Below are positions 43,850 to 56,018 of a stretch of 64,000 bases of DNA, piece by piece. The notes below the pieces were generated by a model. It was not told the origin of the DNA. It saw nothing but the letters and a program-made list of their open reading frames with translations, and did not search any database. Both the position numbers and the translations under genes were made by a program. The stretch is from Ampelomyces quisqualis (Eukaryota; Ascomycota; Dothideomycetes; Pleosporales; Phaeosphaeriaceae), in NCBI GenBank assembly GCA_018398575.1, contig JAGTXZ010000021.1, forward strand, positions 2,914,001-2,978,000, read 5' to 3'. The stretch's first letter is position 1, and every line of letters begins with the position of its first letter.

Positions 43850-44960
43850 TTGTAGTTAACAAGATAGCCTACGCGCGCGCCTATAAGAAGAACGCTGCTG
43901 CTGCTACTGCGCCTGCTATTAAGAGTAAGGCTAATAATTTAAATCTACTACACTAATTCTAGTGCAAGACTAAGTAGCGCAATCTCTTGCCTAAGAGCAG
44001 AGCAGTCTCTAGCAAAGAAACTGTTAGAGTTAAAAAGAGAAAGCTTTACTCTAGTTTGTGCTTACGCTACGCCTCTTAGTTTACTAACAAGTAAGGTAAC
44101 AGCTACTACTATAGCAGAGCTAGATTAACAATAAGTAAGTATTATACAGCTTACTTAAACTATTTTTACGTTAAGATATAGGTTACTCTAGTTACTATTA
44201 ATAATATGTTTACTAATACAAGTAGTCTAGGCAATCTGCGTAAGCAGGCTATGCAAATTATTATTAGCGTGTTTAAGAAAACTATTAAGGTTAGTTTTAA
44301 AGATTATTTAATCTTAGAAAATAGCTAATTTGTTTATAGAAGCTAGAGAAGGCTTGCGCGTAGCTTAACTAGTAGCTTAAGGCTATAAAAGCTATATAGC
44401 AGGCTTAGAGTGTTCTAGCTCCTAGTAGTTTTAGGGCAAGCTTAAGCTATATTAATCTAACTTTTAGCTTACTAGGTGCTAAGCCTGCGCGTGCTGCTTA
44501 GGGCTTTAGAGAATATAAGTTTAGTAGAGCATTAGGCAAGTTTGTAGCTTAGGCTCTATTTACGCTAAGTAGGTAGTAGTTGTTATTTAGTTACTAGCGC
44601 TGCAGCTCTTTTCTGCCTAACGCTCTGCTACTTAAGGAGTAGCTTTAGGCTGCTTAGACTATAATGCCTAAGCGTTAAGAGCTAGCGTAGGATTAGCTGT
44701 TATCTTCTTTACCTAAGGCTATAGGAATAGTTAGAGATTTACTAACTCTAAGCTATAGATTAAGGGCTTTAGGTCTCTTAATTGCTAAGCGTTATACTTA
44801 GGCTTACAAGATAATTAATAAGGTCTTTAACTTTATAGAGATAAGTTTCTAAATAGTTTTGCTTATAATTTAGTGTTAGTAGTCTTAGTTTTTGCGTGTT
44901 TGCTCTACTTAGATTCTGTAGTAATCTTAAGCTTTAAGAGCAAGCAAATTAATTAGTAGA
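43850..44960 (+). other. Coding-like stretch on the strand opposite to the copia genes
   Basis: Inside the copia element, downstream of its reverse transcriptase region, the plus strand from about 43,860 to 44,330 reads as protein with only TAA/TAG interruptions: AYARAYKKNAAAATAPAIKS, a basic block VKKRKLYSS, and LRKQAMQIIISVFKKTIKVS. The text continues with frame changes to about 44,960. GC content is higher than in surrounding DNA. No family recognised. It may be a nested second element or captured sequence. Confidence 0.3.
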
Positions 44961-47900
44961 TAGAAAAGTAAAAATTAATCTTTGTATTTTCTAAATTATT
45001 GCTTTGTAAGTAACTTGCTTATGTCCTTAAAGTTAAGAAGCTACTTAAACTTAAGGAATTGTTAATAGGTAAGGTTCTTAGTAAGACTATTAGCTAGCAT
45101 TAATTTATATTCTAGATAAAATACTTAGAATAATTCTTTTAAGTGCTCTTACCTAAGCCACATATTCTAAATGTTAACATACCTAAGCTTTGTAGATATC
45201 TACTTATTTTTCCTTATAACTAGCTAGATAGTCTGCTAATTATTACACTAGATATTCTATAGATCTTCTAGATTAAGCGTAAGCTCCTTAAAGAACTAGC
45301 TAAGCGCTATAGATTCTTTTGCAGCATATTCTAGAGCAAGTAGCTTAGCTTCTATAGTTAAGGTAGTAACTAATCCTTGTCTAGCAGCTTTCTAAGAAAT
45401 TGCTTCTCTAAACAGGATAGCTATATAACTATGTAAAGAACGCCTAGTTAATTTATTGTTAGCAAAGGAGGTGTCTCTATAGATAGTTAGTTTTAGACTA
45501 TTAAAATCTCTATACTTAATCAAATTAAACCTTGTTTAATAGAGATACATAATTACCTGTTCTACAGCTTTAATATGCTTATCTAAAGAATTAGTTAAGA
45601 AATAGAAAAGCTTTAAGACTGTATAGGCTATATCTAGGCAGATTATAATTACAGTGTAGAGGACTAATCTAACTCTTTCTTCATAGGCCTTAATTTCTTA
45701 CTTACTAGCTTCTCTAGTGTTCTTGTAGAGCTCCTTAGATAGCAATAGTGTTAGAGGGAATAATCTATTGTATAGTCTAAATTTCTTAGTAATCTTATTA
45801 ATATAGGCGTTATAGACTAGAGTAATTGATTAGTCTAATCTGTTTTAGATAACTCTAATCCTAAGGAACTATTTAACTGGTTCTTAATCTTAGATTTTAT
45901 ATTTGCTAATAATCTTAGACTATAGATCCTTAGCTTTAAGCTTATAATTCTTGTAGTAAATAAGCAGAATATTATTAATGTAGAACAGAACAAAGATTGT
46001 TTAATCCTAAGTAAAAAAAAGGCAGAGTTCTTCTTTAGACGCAAGTAGTCCTATCTTGTGCAGTAATCTTAAGAATTCCTTATACTAAAGTAATAGAGAT
46101 TCTTTAAGCCTGTAGAGCGCTTAGTTAAGCCTTACACAAAGCCTAGCTTTCTTAAATCTATCTAGTAGATTACAGAACACTAGATTGTTAGCTGTAATTA
46201 AGGCGTTAAGAAACGCTCTAACTACGTTATATTGTATAATTTCTAGATTAAACTAGGCTGCAATAGCTATAGCAATCCTAAAAGACTTAGCTATAAGTGT
46301 AGTAGCGTATGTAGTAAGTAAAGAGTCTTTCTTCTAGAAATCTTCTCTTACTAGAAGCCTAGCCTTACACTTTAGAAAGTAACTGTCTTAATTAAACTTA
46401 TATACCTAGACCTATTTTAATAGAATTAGTTAATCCTTAGACTTGTACTTTAGAATCTCTTTTTAGGTACCTTTCTTGTGTAGCTAATTAATTTCCTTAA
46501 GAGAAGCATCTAACAACAGGCTTTTTATTAGATGTTAAAGCATCTGCTTCTATGTATTAGGCAGCTTAGGCATGTTATCTCTATAAGCACGCTTCTTAAC
46601 TACTTAGTAATTTTAATTACTTAGCATAGCTGTTATAATTATAGCGTTAAGTATTTTATAACTAGAGCGCTTAGTCTAGGCTTCTACAAGGCCTAGTAGA
46701 AAAGTGTTCTTAGAATTGTTCTTCTAGTAATCTATAAATAGATCTGCAATTAATATATTAACACTTCTACCTCCTATCTAATTGTTGTAATCTTTTTTGC
46801 AGTAAAGTAGTATATATTAACTTAGTAGTTTATTAATCTCAGAAGCTACTTCTTATAGTTAATAACTTAATTGTATAAGAGGATTTGCTAATTCTGCTTT
46901 GTCTAGGGCTCTAGAGTTACTACTTTTAGGTTAAGTAGCAGGGAAGGAAAAGGCTAACTGCCTATCCTGTTAGAAACCTATCTAATCCTTAGATACTAAC
47001 AGGCTAGCTCTTTTAGAACCTAGCAATAGTCCTTAGCTATTAGATCCTACGCGCTTAATAAGCTTAATACTAGATAACCTATCTAGTTTTAGAGTTGCTT
47101 CTAGAGTAACAAGCCTAGTATATTTACTTTAGTCTAAAAGAATTCCTAAATACTTGCTAGCCTTGCTAGCACTCCTCTTAGCTTCTGCTTCCTCTCCTTT
47201 GTAATTATAAGATTAGCTAGTCTCTGTAATTCTTAGGATTAGATGCTTACCTCTAAGCTGTTGCTTAGTAACCTTAGTAATTTCCTAGCTTAGTTAATCC
47301 TGTAGAATAGGCAAGTTAATATTCTGCCTAGAATTATTAAGTTTACTATTATGTAGAATATCTATAATCTTAAGCGCCTACTCTTTAAGTATCTTATTTT
47401 CCTAGTTACTAGGATAGAACGTAGATTTATTAAAGGTAACGTCCCTTAATGCAATTACTTAATTAATAGATAGAACTTATATATAATAGATATTAGAGGC
47501 TTAATAGCCTACTAGATATCTAATATAGCTGCAAGGGTTAACTTTAAACTTTTGCTTGTTCTTACCTGCTGCTTAGTCGCGATTAAGAAGATACGCTCTG
47601 CAGGTATAGGCATAAATACTACTCTAATTTAGGCGTAAGTTAGCAGTCCTGTGCCTAGTAATTGCTAGCTTGTACTATTAAAAATATTGCCTAAACTAGG
47701 CGTGCAGGACCTTATTTAGGGATTAAAAACTATAGATTTTTAATAGGCTTATACTGTATAAGTAGGCAGCCGCATCTATAATATATAGCTAGAGCTTAGT
47801 TAGAAGATTTGCACCTGTGCGCATCTTAATTAATTTTGTAATTAGCTCCTAACCTACTTACTTAGCTAATCTATTTGGCTAATACGTGTATAGTAGTAGG

Positions 47901-50285
47901 CGTAGTATTTTAATCCTTTCTTAATCTGCCTACTTCTTATACTGCAAACGCCCTCTCTAAGGCAGAGTTGTAGTGTTATTATCTTAATAGATTTCTACAA
48001 TTTTTAGATTAAATTTGTTCCTAACCTAGGCTGTAAATTAGCAAATTACTCTTATAATCTTAATTAACGTCTTGTTATAAAGGTTATAGTTAAAAAGCTT
48101 ACCTAAGTAGTCTTTCTTAATAATTAAGGACTATTCTTTATAAAGCCTTCTAGTTAGCATGTTAAATAGATCCTAAGAGACTTAATAGAATAGTTATAGT
48201 AATCTTTCTCTTAGCTGCTGTAAGACTACTTAAGCTGCATAAGTAACTAAGCAGTCCTAACAATTAATCCTTTTAGTCCTATTTATCTTAACGTTTTAGG
48301 CTAACTAGGCAAGAGCCTAGAGTGCTTGCTAGTCTAGGTAGCTTAATCTTTTGTGCTATAGATCCTTATTATTACTTCTTAAGTAATTAATATTAGATTA
48401 ATGTAACGTGTGCAGGATTAGTAGTTATAGAACATAGCGTGTAACCTAGTTGTATTTAATAAACAAGAGGTTTTAGGCCATATAAAGCTTGTGTATAATA
48501 ACGTTCTACTTGTATAATCTAAACTAAAGAGTGCTATCTAATCTACTATGCTATATACCTGCTTGCTTAAGTAGTGCTGCAGATACAATATTTATATAAA
48601 ATCTATCTACAACTTTAACCTTCTTAAGCTTTAGGTCTCTAGTATAAGGACTATCTAGACTGTGTAAGACGTTCTTAATTACTTAATTACTATACCTAGT
48701 TACAGGAAGTAACTATGTTCTAGCTTTAACTCTTTCTTTAGAGTAGGTAAGACTAAACGTTCCTAAAACAAGAAGTAACTAATTATTAACTAAGTGCACT
48801 ACACCTGCCCTATTATAAATAGTGCTTCTTAAAAGTAGATAGGTTATAAACGTAGTTGTGTACACTCTAAAGTCTAGATTAGTAACATTAGGTTCTTAAT
48901 TAAGAGTAGTTAGGTTAATTAATGCTTCTACAACATCTTCTAAGTATGTTACTGCCTTAGTTCTAGAAGTTAACTAGTTAGCTGTAATAGGTAGCGTCTA
49001 ACTAGCTTTCTTAATCTTGTTATTAAGTGCGGCCTACTTAGTAGTATTAAGCTACTTAAGAACCTTCTTTTAGTTAAAATTAGAGATCTTAATTAGTACT
49101 TTTTCTAGTAGAGCTAATCTAGTAATTGTAGTCTTTAGTTAAAGACAATCTATTAGGTCCTATTTGTGCTTCTTATTATTCTTGCAGAAGTAAGATTTTA
49201 GCTTTAAATTGTCTTTGCCTTTATTCTTTAGATTAGAGTCCTTGTTTTCTAAGTTCTTAATATTTCTAAGGGTTGCAAAGGCTAAATAGAACTTTCCTTT
49301 AGTAGTAAGAACTGCTTGTTCCTAAAGTATAAGAGAAAAGATCTTAGCTAGATTATATATAGTTATAGCTGGTTAACTAAGAGCTGCATCTTTAATAATA
49401 TCCTAACGCATTAATTTAGCCTAGTTAGGAGCAATCCTAGTAGATAGGGCGTTTAGAAAGTTAGTAAGAGCAAGTAATCTTTCTATCTCTGTAACTTAAA
49501 ACGCTTAAGCCTTGCTATAGATTACCTACTATTTGTTAAACTATTTATCTAAAGTAATTCTACTGTGCCTAGCCTTTTTAAGATAAGCTTAATACTGCTG
49601 CCTAACTAGGTGCATAGTATTATTGTCTGTTAGAGCTAGGTTATACTTAAGAATCCTAATTAAGGCTTAGAGCGTTGTTTCTAAAGAGTTTAGCATTTTA
49701 ATTGCTGCAGGTGCTATTAGATCCTTAGCTACAGTTTAACTAATCTATTTCTAGACGTTGCTAAGTTTAGCTGCTTGCCTAGTCTATTTTAACGTATTAA
49801 CTTTGTATTGGTAAACGTCTTCTTTGTAACTGCTAGAGGCAAGTTTGTAGGCAGCTAGCTTTAGATTATATTAATTAAAAGCTTTATCGCACATTTGCGT
49901 GTCTAGATTAGTAGCTCTAGGCAGTAAAGCTAAGACTAGTTAGCTTAGAGCAGAAAGAAGCTTAGAGTACTTAGGTTCCTAATTGTTAATTAGGAGCACT
50001 GTGTAGCTGTCTAGGTTAATCTAATTCTAGACTCCTTTATTGCAAGCATAAAGCTAGAGTTAGGCAAACTAGTACAGCTAGTCTAACTAACTGTTTAAAA
50101 GAACGTTAGGGCTAATCTTGTTATTAGAATAGAAGTCTATAATTAGCGACTAGTTGGTTTGAGGAGAGTATTTAAAAGAGAGTTTTAAGAAGTTTAAGAG
50201 TAATTGTTAATCTAGGTAGTACCTTAGTAATATAAGGTGCGCAGAAAGAATTAACACTACAGTCTTATAACGCTAGGCTTATAAC

Positions 50286-50504
50286 TGTAGGAGCTAAGCA
50301 ATACTATAGATTAAATTGTTGTAAGTAAAAAGAATTGTATTACTTCTTCTATACTATATAAGAGTTGATTAGATTAAATACACTAAGCTAAGAGACAGCT
50401 TAATTAGTTAGTCTAATCCTAAAAGTATTCTTACTTCCTTAGTAACATGCTTAGGTATTATACGTAACAATCTCGTAATCTACAAATTTACATACTCTGT
50501 TACA
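50286..50504 (-). repeat. 5' LTR of the copia element
   Basis: 219 bp, begins TGTAGGAGC and ends CTCTGTTACA on the plus strand. The better preserved of the two LTRs, followed by the target duplication GAGTT. Confidence 0.88.
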
Positions 50505-50940
50505 GAGTTAAGTATAGAAAGAGTAGAGTAGAGTAAGAGTTATATAGAAGCTAGAGTAGAGTTTAAGTTAGGTTTCTATAGACCTTAGGTAGGGTTTAGG
50601 TTATAGTTACACAGATCTTAGGTAGAGGTTAGGTTAAGGTACACTATTAGGTACACTGTTTTAAACTAAGTTAAAGACCTTTAATAACTTAAGTTAAGAC
50701 TAAGAAGTTAGTTAAAAAAAGAAATTTTTTCCTAGCCTCTAAGCTAGCTCCTATTACGTTAGACTCTAACCTAAACCTATTTTTAATTAACCTCTACCTA
50801 ATTCCTAACTTTCTTTTTATGTTAAATCTATAGGTAGAGGTTAGGTTAGGTATAGAGTCTTACGTAAAGATACTCTACTCTAACTTAACCTCTAACTATT
50901 TACTACTGTAGCTAAGTTTCTATATATTATAATTATAACC
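50505..50940. other. AT-rich spacer with AGGTTAG-type short repeats
   Basis: About 50,510-50,900 contains many variants of TAGGTTAGGG / GTTAGGTTA on the plus strand and the complementary CTAACCTAAC form near 50,760-50,800, making an irregular purine-pyrimidine inverted pattern. No coding sequence. Confidence 0.45.
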
Positions 50941-51158
50941 TATAGAAGCTAAGTAATACTATAGATTAGATTGTTATAAGTAAAAAGATTATATTACTTG
51001 TTCTATACTATGTTAAGATAGATTAGATTAAATACACTAAGCTAAGAAACAGCTTAATTAGTAAGTCTAGTTCTAAATAGACTCTTATCTTATTAGTAAC
51101 ATACTTAGGTATTATACCTAACTACTCTGTAATCTACTAATTTATATACTCTGTTATA
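50941..51158 (-). repeat. Solo LTR of the same copia family
   Basis: 218 bp, same start (TATAGAAGC) and end (CTCTGTTATA) as the full element's LTRs but more diverged. Flanked by TAACC (50936-50940) and CAACC (51159-51163), a 5-bp target duplication differing by one C-to-T change in a CpA context, the RIP-preferred site. Confidence 0.75.
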
Positions 51159-51179
51159 CAACCTAAACGCATTTCTCTT

Positions 51180-52420
51180 CTATCTTACTTAGATTAATAT
51201 AGTAGCTTTTTTAATATATCTATCTCTTTCTTCTTATTTAAGATTAATAAGTCTACTTTACCTAAGCTTAATTCTATAGAGCTAAACTTCTATAAGTAGT
51301 ACTTAGCCTAGAATACTATATTTAACTACGCTAGGCTATTAAAAATTACTATTGGTAAAAAGATAAGGCCTATAGTTAATACAAAACTTTAAAATATCTA
51401 GAAAGCTAAAGATATAGAGAGAATAGTTCTTCTTTTCTTATCTATTTACACTAACTATATAGTTAGTATTACTTCTTGTAATATAGCTAATTAGGTATAG
51501 AAATACCTTACAAACTACTATAATTAAGATGCTAGTAATAAATTTATATAACTCTTCTATAACATTACTAGCCTTTAAGACTATGTTAGTAATAATCTAA
51601 GAGTATACCTTAATAAACTTTATAAACTATAGGTATAGATATAGAAGTATTATATAACCTTAATATATTTAGTAGTAAAAGCTATAAAAGCTATATTTAA
51701 GAATAATAATATAAAAGGCCTATTCTCTCTAGTCTTACTACCTAATACTATAGACTATATAGTTAATAATATAAGCACTAAGAAAGTTACTTTCCTTCTA
51801 AATATTTAGCCTAGAATACTTAATATTATAGACTTTTTCTAGCTAACTATACGCGCGTTAGCTTAATTCTTTACAAAGAAGTTAAACTTCTTATCTATAT
51901 TATACACTAACACTTATAAATCTAAAAAAAGTCTAGAATATATATAGTGTATAATAGACAACTTTATATTTCTAGATTACTTCTATACTACTTGCTAACA
52001 ACTTAAGTTATAAAAAGAGGCCTAGAATTTATTCTTAAAGTCTAAACTCCTATGTAACAAGCAAAGGTTAAATAATACTACTAGTTAGGCTATAGTAATT
52101 AAAAAAAGCTTTGTTAATAATAGAAAATCTTTAGAAGCTCTAATATTTAGTATCTAGCTTAAAAAATGTAAATAGTAACTCTATAAGATAAGTATTATTT
52201 CTTTTTTAGCGTTAGAGTAAACGTTAACTAGTATATCTACTATATAGTTATTTAACCTAGGTACTTAACGCTATATATCTAGTTGTATTAATAACTTTTC
52301 TTCTATCTTACTAATAAGTAGAACTATTATAGTAAAGTAATATAGGAAGTAAGCTAAAAGAAGACTTAGAGTATAGCTAAGAAGTATATATAAGAAATAG
52401 TAGCTAAAGAGCTATTAGAG
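51180..52420 (+). mobile_element. Copia-like gag/protease remnant
   Basis: Plus-strand reading with TAA/TAG interruptions gives gag-like text (NFYKQYLAQNTIFNYARLLK; LFYNITSL; VKAIKAIFKNNNIKGLFSLV) and, near 52,245-52,300, LFNLGT followed after a stop by RYISSCINNF, placed where copia proteases have their D-[ST]-G loop. Orientation is opposite to the full-length element at left, so it is a separate, truncated insertion. Its ends were not found. Confidence 0.4.
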
Positions 52421-53700
52421 GATAATACTAACGCAACACATACCTAATAATAATATATTTAACTCTATACTAAATCTAATAGACCTTAGAAGTTAATAAT
52501 ACTCTACTGTATATAGTTACTAATTATAACTCTAAATTTCTATTAGCCTAGGCCTTAGAAAGCTACGCACCTACGCATATACCTACGCTCTTCTATAGTT
52601 CTTATAATCTAGAAATTAAAGAAACGTAATAGTCTAACAAGTATTAAGTAAGTTACTATAGTTATCTCTAGAATATAATTAGTATCTATTCTAAAGATAT
52701 AGCGCTAGTACTTTAAACTAGAGAGTAGAGATAATCTAGAGTAACGCCTATCTAAAGATTCTAAATAAACGTCTATTAGAATTAACATTAGAAAAGAAAT
52801 TAAGAAGACTCTAAAAAGTAGAATAATAGCTAAAGAAGTAAGATGCAACCTATAGCTAAAGTAGTATTAGGCTAAGTAAAAGTATAAAGTAATTACGCTC
52901 TACTAAGTATATAGCCTACTAAAGAAATTCTAGAGTATAGATAGTAGAAGTAACTAAGAGTTAATAGAGAAAGATATTAAAGTAAGTAGTTAGGTAGAAG
53001 ATAAAGAAAATAATTACTTAGGTAGTAAGTATAAAGAAATCTAAAAAGAGATTATTAAACTTTATAATAGAAGCCTTATTAGATATTAGAAAAGTTTAGG
53101 ACTTTAGTATTTTAGCAATCCTATCTAAAGTAGTAACCTTAGTTCTAGTCTTTTAGGCTGTTACTCTCTTCTAGTTTATTTAGATAAGCTTTAACTACTA
53201 TTTAGGTAGCTTATAAAAGTAACGCAGAGATAACACAAAACTACCTAATAGTATACTTAGCTATTAACGCCTTAAGTACCCTAATAGACAATAAGCCTTA
53301 CTACTATTAACTTCTTTAAAATTAATAATAGAAGCTAGCGCTAATATAAATAGTGTACTAGAAGAATTAACTAAACGTATGTTAGAAAAGTATACTAGGC
53401 GTAAAAGTATAGGCTAAGATAACTTAATATTAAAAACTCTTAAGATACTAGTTATACAGATGCTATAGCATAGAGCTATTAGTTATGCAGTAATACGCTT
53501 GTACTATTACAACACTACTCTAGCTGCTATACGCGTAGAACGCGCACAGCTGCCCTAGCGTCTTAACAGCGCTACACTAGCGTAGACCTAGTGTATTCTA
53601 GTTACAAGAACACGTGTCTAGTTATAGCTACAAAAGAGTAGTTCTGCACTAGAGTTGTAGAATAAGAATTAACTTACTTCTATCTACACTACTATTGTTA
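52421..53700. other. Degenerate AT-rich DNA, unassigned
   Basis: Interrupted plus-strand text rich in Lys/Leu/Arg can be read (52.6-53.2 kb) but no family could be named. About 53,460-53,640 is less AT-rich. No gene supported. Confidence 0.35.
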
Positions 53701-55895
53701 TCTTATAACTTTACTACTATACAAACCTCTTATAGTTTTAATTCCTCTACCTTGTAAAAGAAAAGCAGCCTAGTTACCTAATAATAATAGATTAAGATCT
53801 ATCTCTAAGCCTACTAGCTAATCTACTAAGAGAAAACACCTCTAATAAAAAAACAATAAGTAGTCTAGGTAAACGCTTAGCACAGCTAAAGCGCTAGCGC
53901 TAAGAACTTAAGAAGTAAGCTAAGATCTAGAATCTAGAGAAAGAAGTACGCTAATAGGAGCAATTACTAGCAGGTAAATAGTCTCTTCTAACTTCTAAAC
54001 AGCCTTTAGGCGCTTCTAATAAAGTAGAACTAACCTCTCTTAGTAGACGCGATATGTTTCTACTAGCGCAACATAATATTCTTTCTACTTAATTAGATTA
54101 AGAGCCCTATAAATAGAAAGCTCTAAGTTACTATATAGTATTAAAAAGTAGTCTAAAAAGATAGCTAAATAGTAAACAAATTCGCAGCCTATCTATTAAC
54201 ATTAGAAAATTAGGTAAACTTCTCTTTTAAGCAGAAACACTTAGTAATACACTTGTATAGTAAACTCTGCCTAGAGATTAGAGTAGCTCTCTCTAACTAT
54301 ACTAAGTTCTCTACTACCTACAGAGAACTTGTTAAACGCGCTGTAACGCTTAAGAACAACTTATACTATAGTAGTAGTATACTATTACTATACTATTGCA
54401 TATACAAAACGCCTAGTATAGGTAAAACTTTGCAATCTAAACCTAACACAACAGCTTTATAACGTTATGTTACTAGTACTATAAACCTAAGCCCTAAGCT
54501 AACTAACGCCTACTACTATTACAGTAAAATAGGCTATTAGGCTAGAGAGTATAGATTAAGGCTTAATAGCTTCTTTTCTGTTACTAGCTTAAACTTAATA
54601 CAAATAAAAAACAAGAAGGCCTAAGAAGACTTTCTTTCTTAATAGCCTAAGTTCTATTATAATAGAAAAATTATATTAAAGTACTTAGAACGCTGTGTAA
54701 CAATAGCGCTATGCAGCCTATACAAATACTAATTAACTGCAGTGCAGAACTTAGCATAATTAACAAGAAAGTTACCTTACTTAAGAATCTCTCTTAGATT
54801 AATAGCGTAGTGCTGCTAACTATCTACTTACCTTACTCTAGTATAGTACCTAGCTTTTATACTTATTAGGCCTATCTAACAATAAAGAATAACTAGAGCG
54901 TTACTAAGTCTTTTACTACTATTCTATACAGAATTGCTAACGTAGCTTAACCTGTTATTTTAGAGTTACTAAGCCTAAAAGAAGAACGTATTGTTATTAA
55001 CTACAAGTTAAAGTAGTAGTGCTACAAGCTTAACACTAATACAATAAGAGTTAAAGACGCTAAAACCTTTATAGAATTTCTCTATAACAAGCTAAGCGTG
55101 TACGCAGTCTTAGTAGGTAGCCTATAATTCTCTTCTACTAAATACCTATTATAGCCTACTAAACTTAAGGACTTTAAAGACGTTGTAAATAGTAACGCTG
55201 CTAACGTGCTACTGCAGCACTATAGAAGCAACTACGCTATTAAGCTAAAAGAAAAAGCTATAGCTCTATATAGGCTGCTCTATAACCTCTTACTAAAGAA
55301 GCTAAGTATACTACGCGACTACTTAGTAACAGCATAGAGCTTAGGCTAGATCTAAGAAAGTATAAGCTTAGCAGAAGCACCTATTCTATTTATGCTTTAA
55401 AAGAATAGAACGTTATACCTTTACGTAGACTATTAAGGCCTTAACTAAGTTACTAAGAAGAATAAATTAGCTCTACTCTTAATTAAAGAGACTTTTAATT
55501 AGCTCTGTAGATTAGTAAAGTTTACTAAGCTTAATCTTAAGAACGCGTATTACTAGATTAGAATCTAGTAAAGTAATAAGTAGAAGACAGCGTTTTGCAT
55601 ATAATATAGCTATTTTAAGTATATAGTTATGCCTTTTAGGCTAACTAATGTGCCTACTACGTTCTAAGGGTATATTAATAGAGCCTTAGCCTTATATTTA
55701 GATATCTTTTACGTTATCTATCTTACTAATATCTTAATCTTTGCTTAAAAAAAAGGATTATTAACAACAAGTAATAAAAGTACTTGCTAAGCTAAGAGAA
55801 TATAGCCTTTTTGTTAACTTAAAGAAGTATACCTTTGCTACTAACTAAGTTAAGTTCTTAAGGTTTATTATACGCCTAACCTCTAGGACTATTGC
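53700..55895 (+). mobile_element. Ty3/gypsy-type retrotransposon remnant (gag-pol part)
   Basis: A 69-codon open piece at 54253-54462 reads LCLEIRVALSNYTKFSTTYR then ELVKRAVTL, like the end of a gypsy gag. From 55,419 a reverse transcriptase can be followed: LYVDY-GLN, then LALLLIKETFN, KLNLKNAYY-IRI and MPFRLTNVPTTF, to YLTN at 55719-55730 where the family has Y-x-D-D. Stops (TAA/TAG) replace Gln/Trp-type codons throughout, so the gene is dead. The similarity ends near 55,895, where a 36-bp tandem repeat begins; RNase H and integrase were not found after it. LTRs were not located. Confidence 0.7.
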
Positions 55896-55900
55896 ATTTT

Positions 55901-56018
55901 GCTAGTTACTGCACTTTACTAGTTAACTAGCACTGTACTAGTTACTACACTTTACTAGTTAACTAGTACTATGCTAGTTACTACTCTTACTAGCTAACTA
56001 GCATTGTGCTAGTTATTC
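55901..56018. repeat. 36-bp tandem repeat
   Basis: CTAGTTACT starts recur at 55902, 55938, 55974 and 56009. Each unit contains two nested ACTAGTTAACTAGT-type palindromes, so the array can fold on itself. It truncates the gypsy-like sequence on its left. Confidence 0.8.

Larger units (their letters stand above)
42957..50504 (-). mobile_element. Full-length Ty1/copia-type LTR retrotransposon, RIP-damaged
   Basis: Two 219-bp LTRs (42957-43175, 50286-50504) are flanked by the 5-bp target duplication GAGTT (42952-42956 and 50505-50509). The right LTR begins TG and ends CA. In the left one the TG has become TA. Minus orientation follows from the reverse transcriptase: reading the minus strand at about 45,985-45,840 gives FYINNILLIYYK, where the family has Y-x-D-D, then KAKDL and further downstream EPVK-FLRIRV, the copia-type connection region, with stops at several positions. 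A purine-rich TAGAGGG tract lies next to the 3' (left) LTR on the minus strand, as expected for a polypurine tract. Length is 7.55 kb, longer than typical copia elements. No intact frame. Confidence 0.85.
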
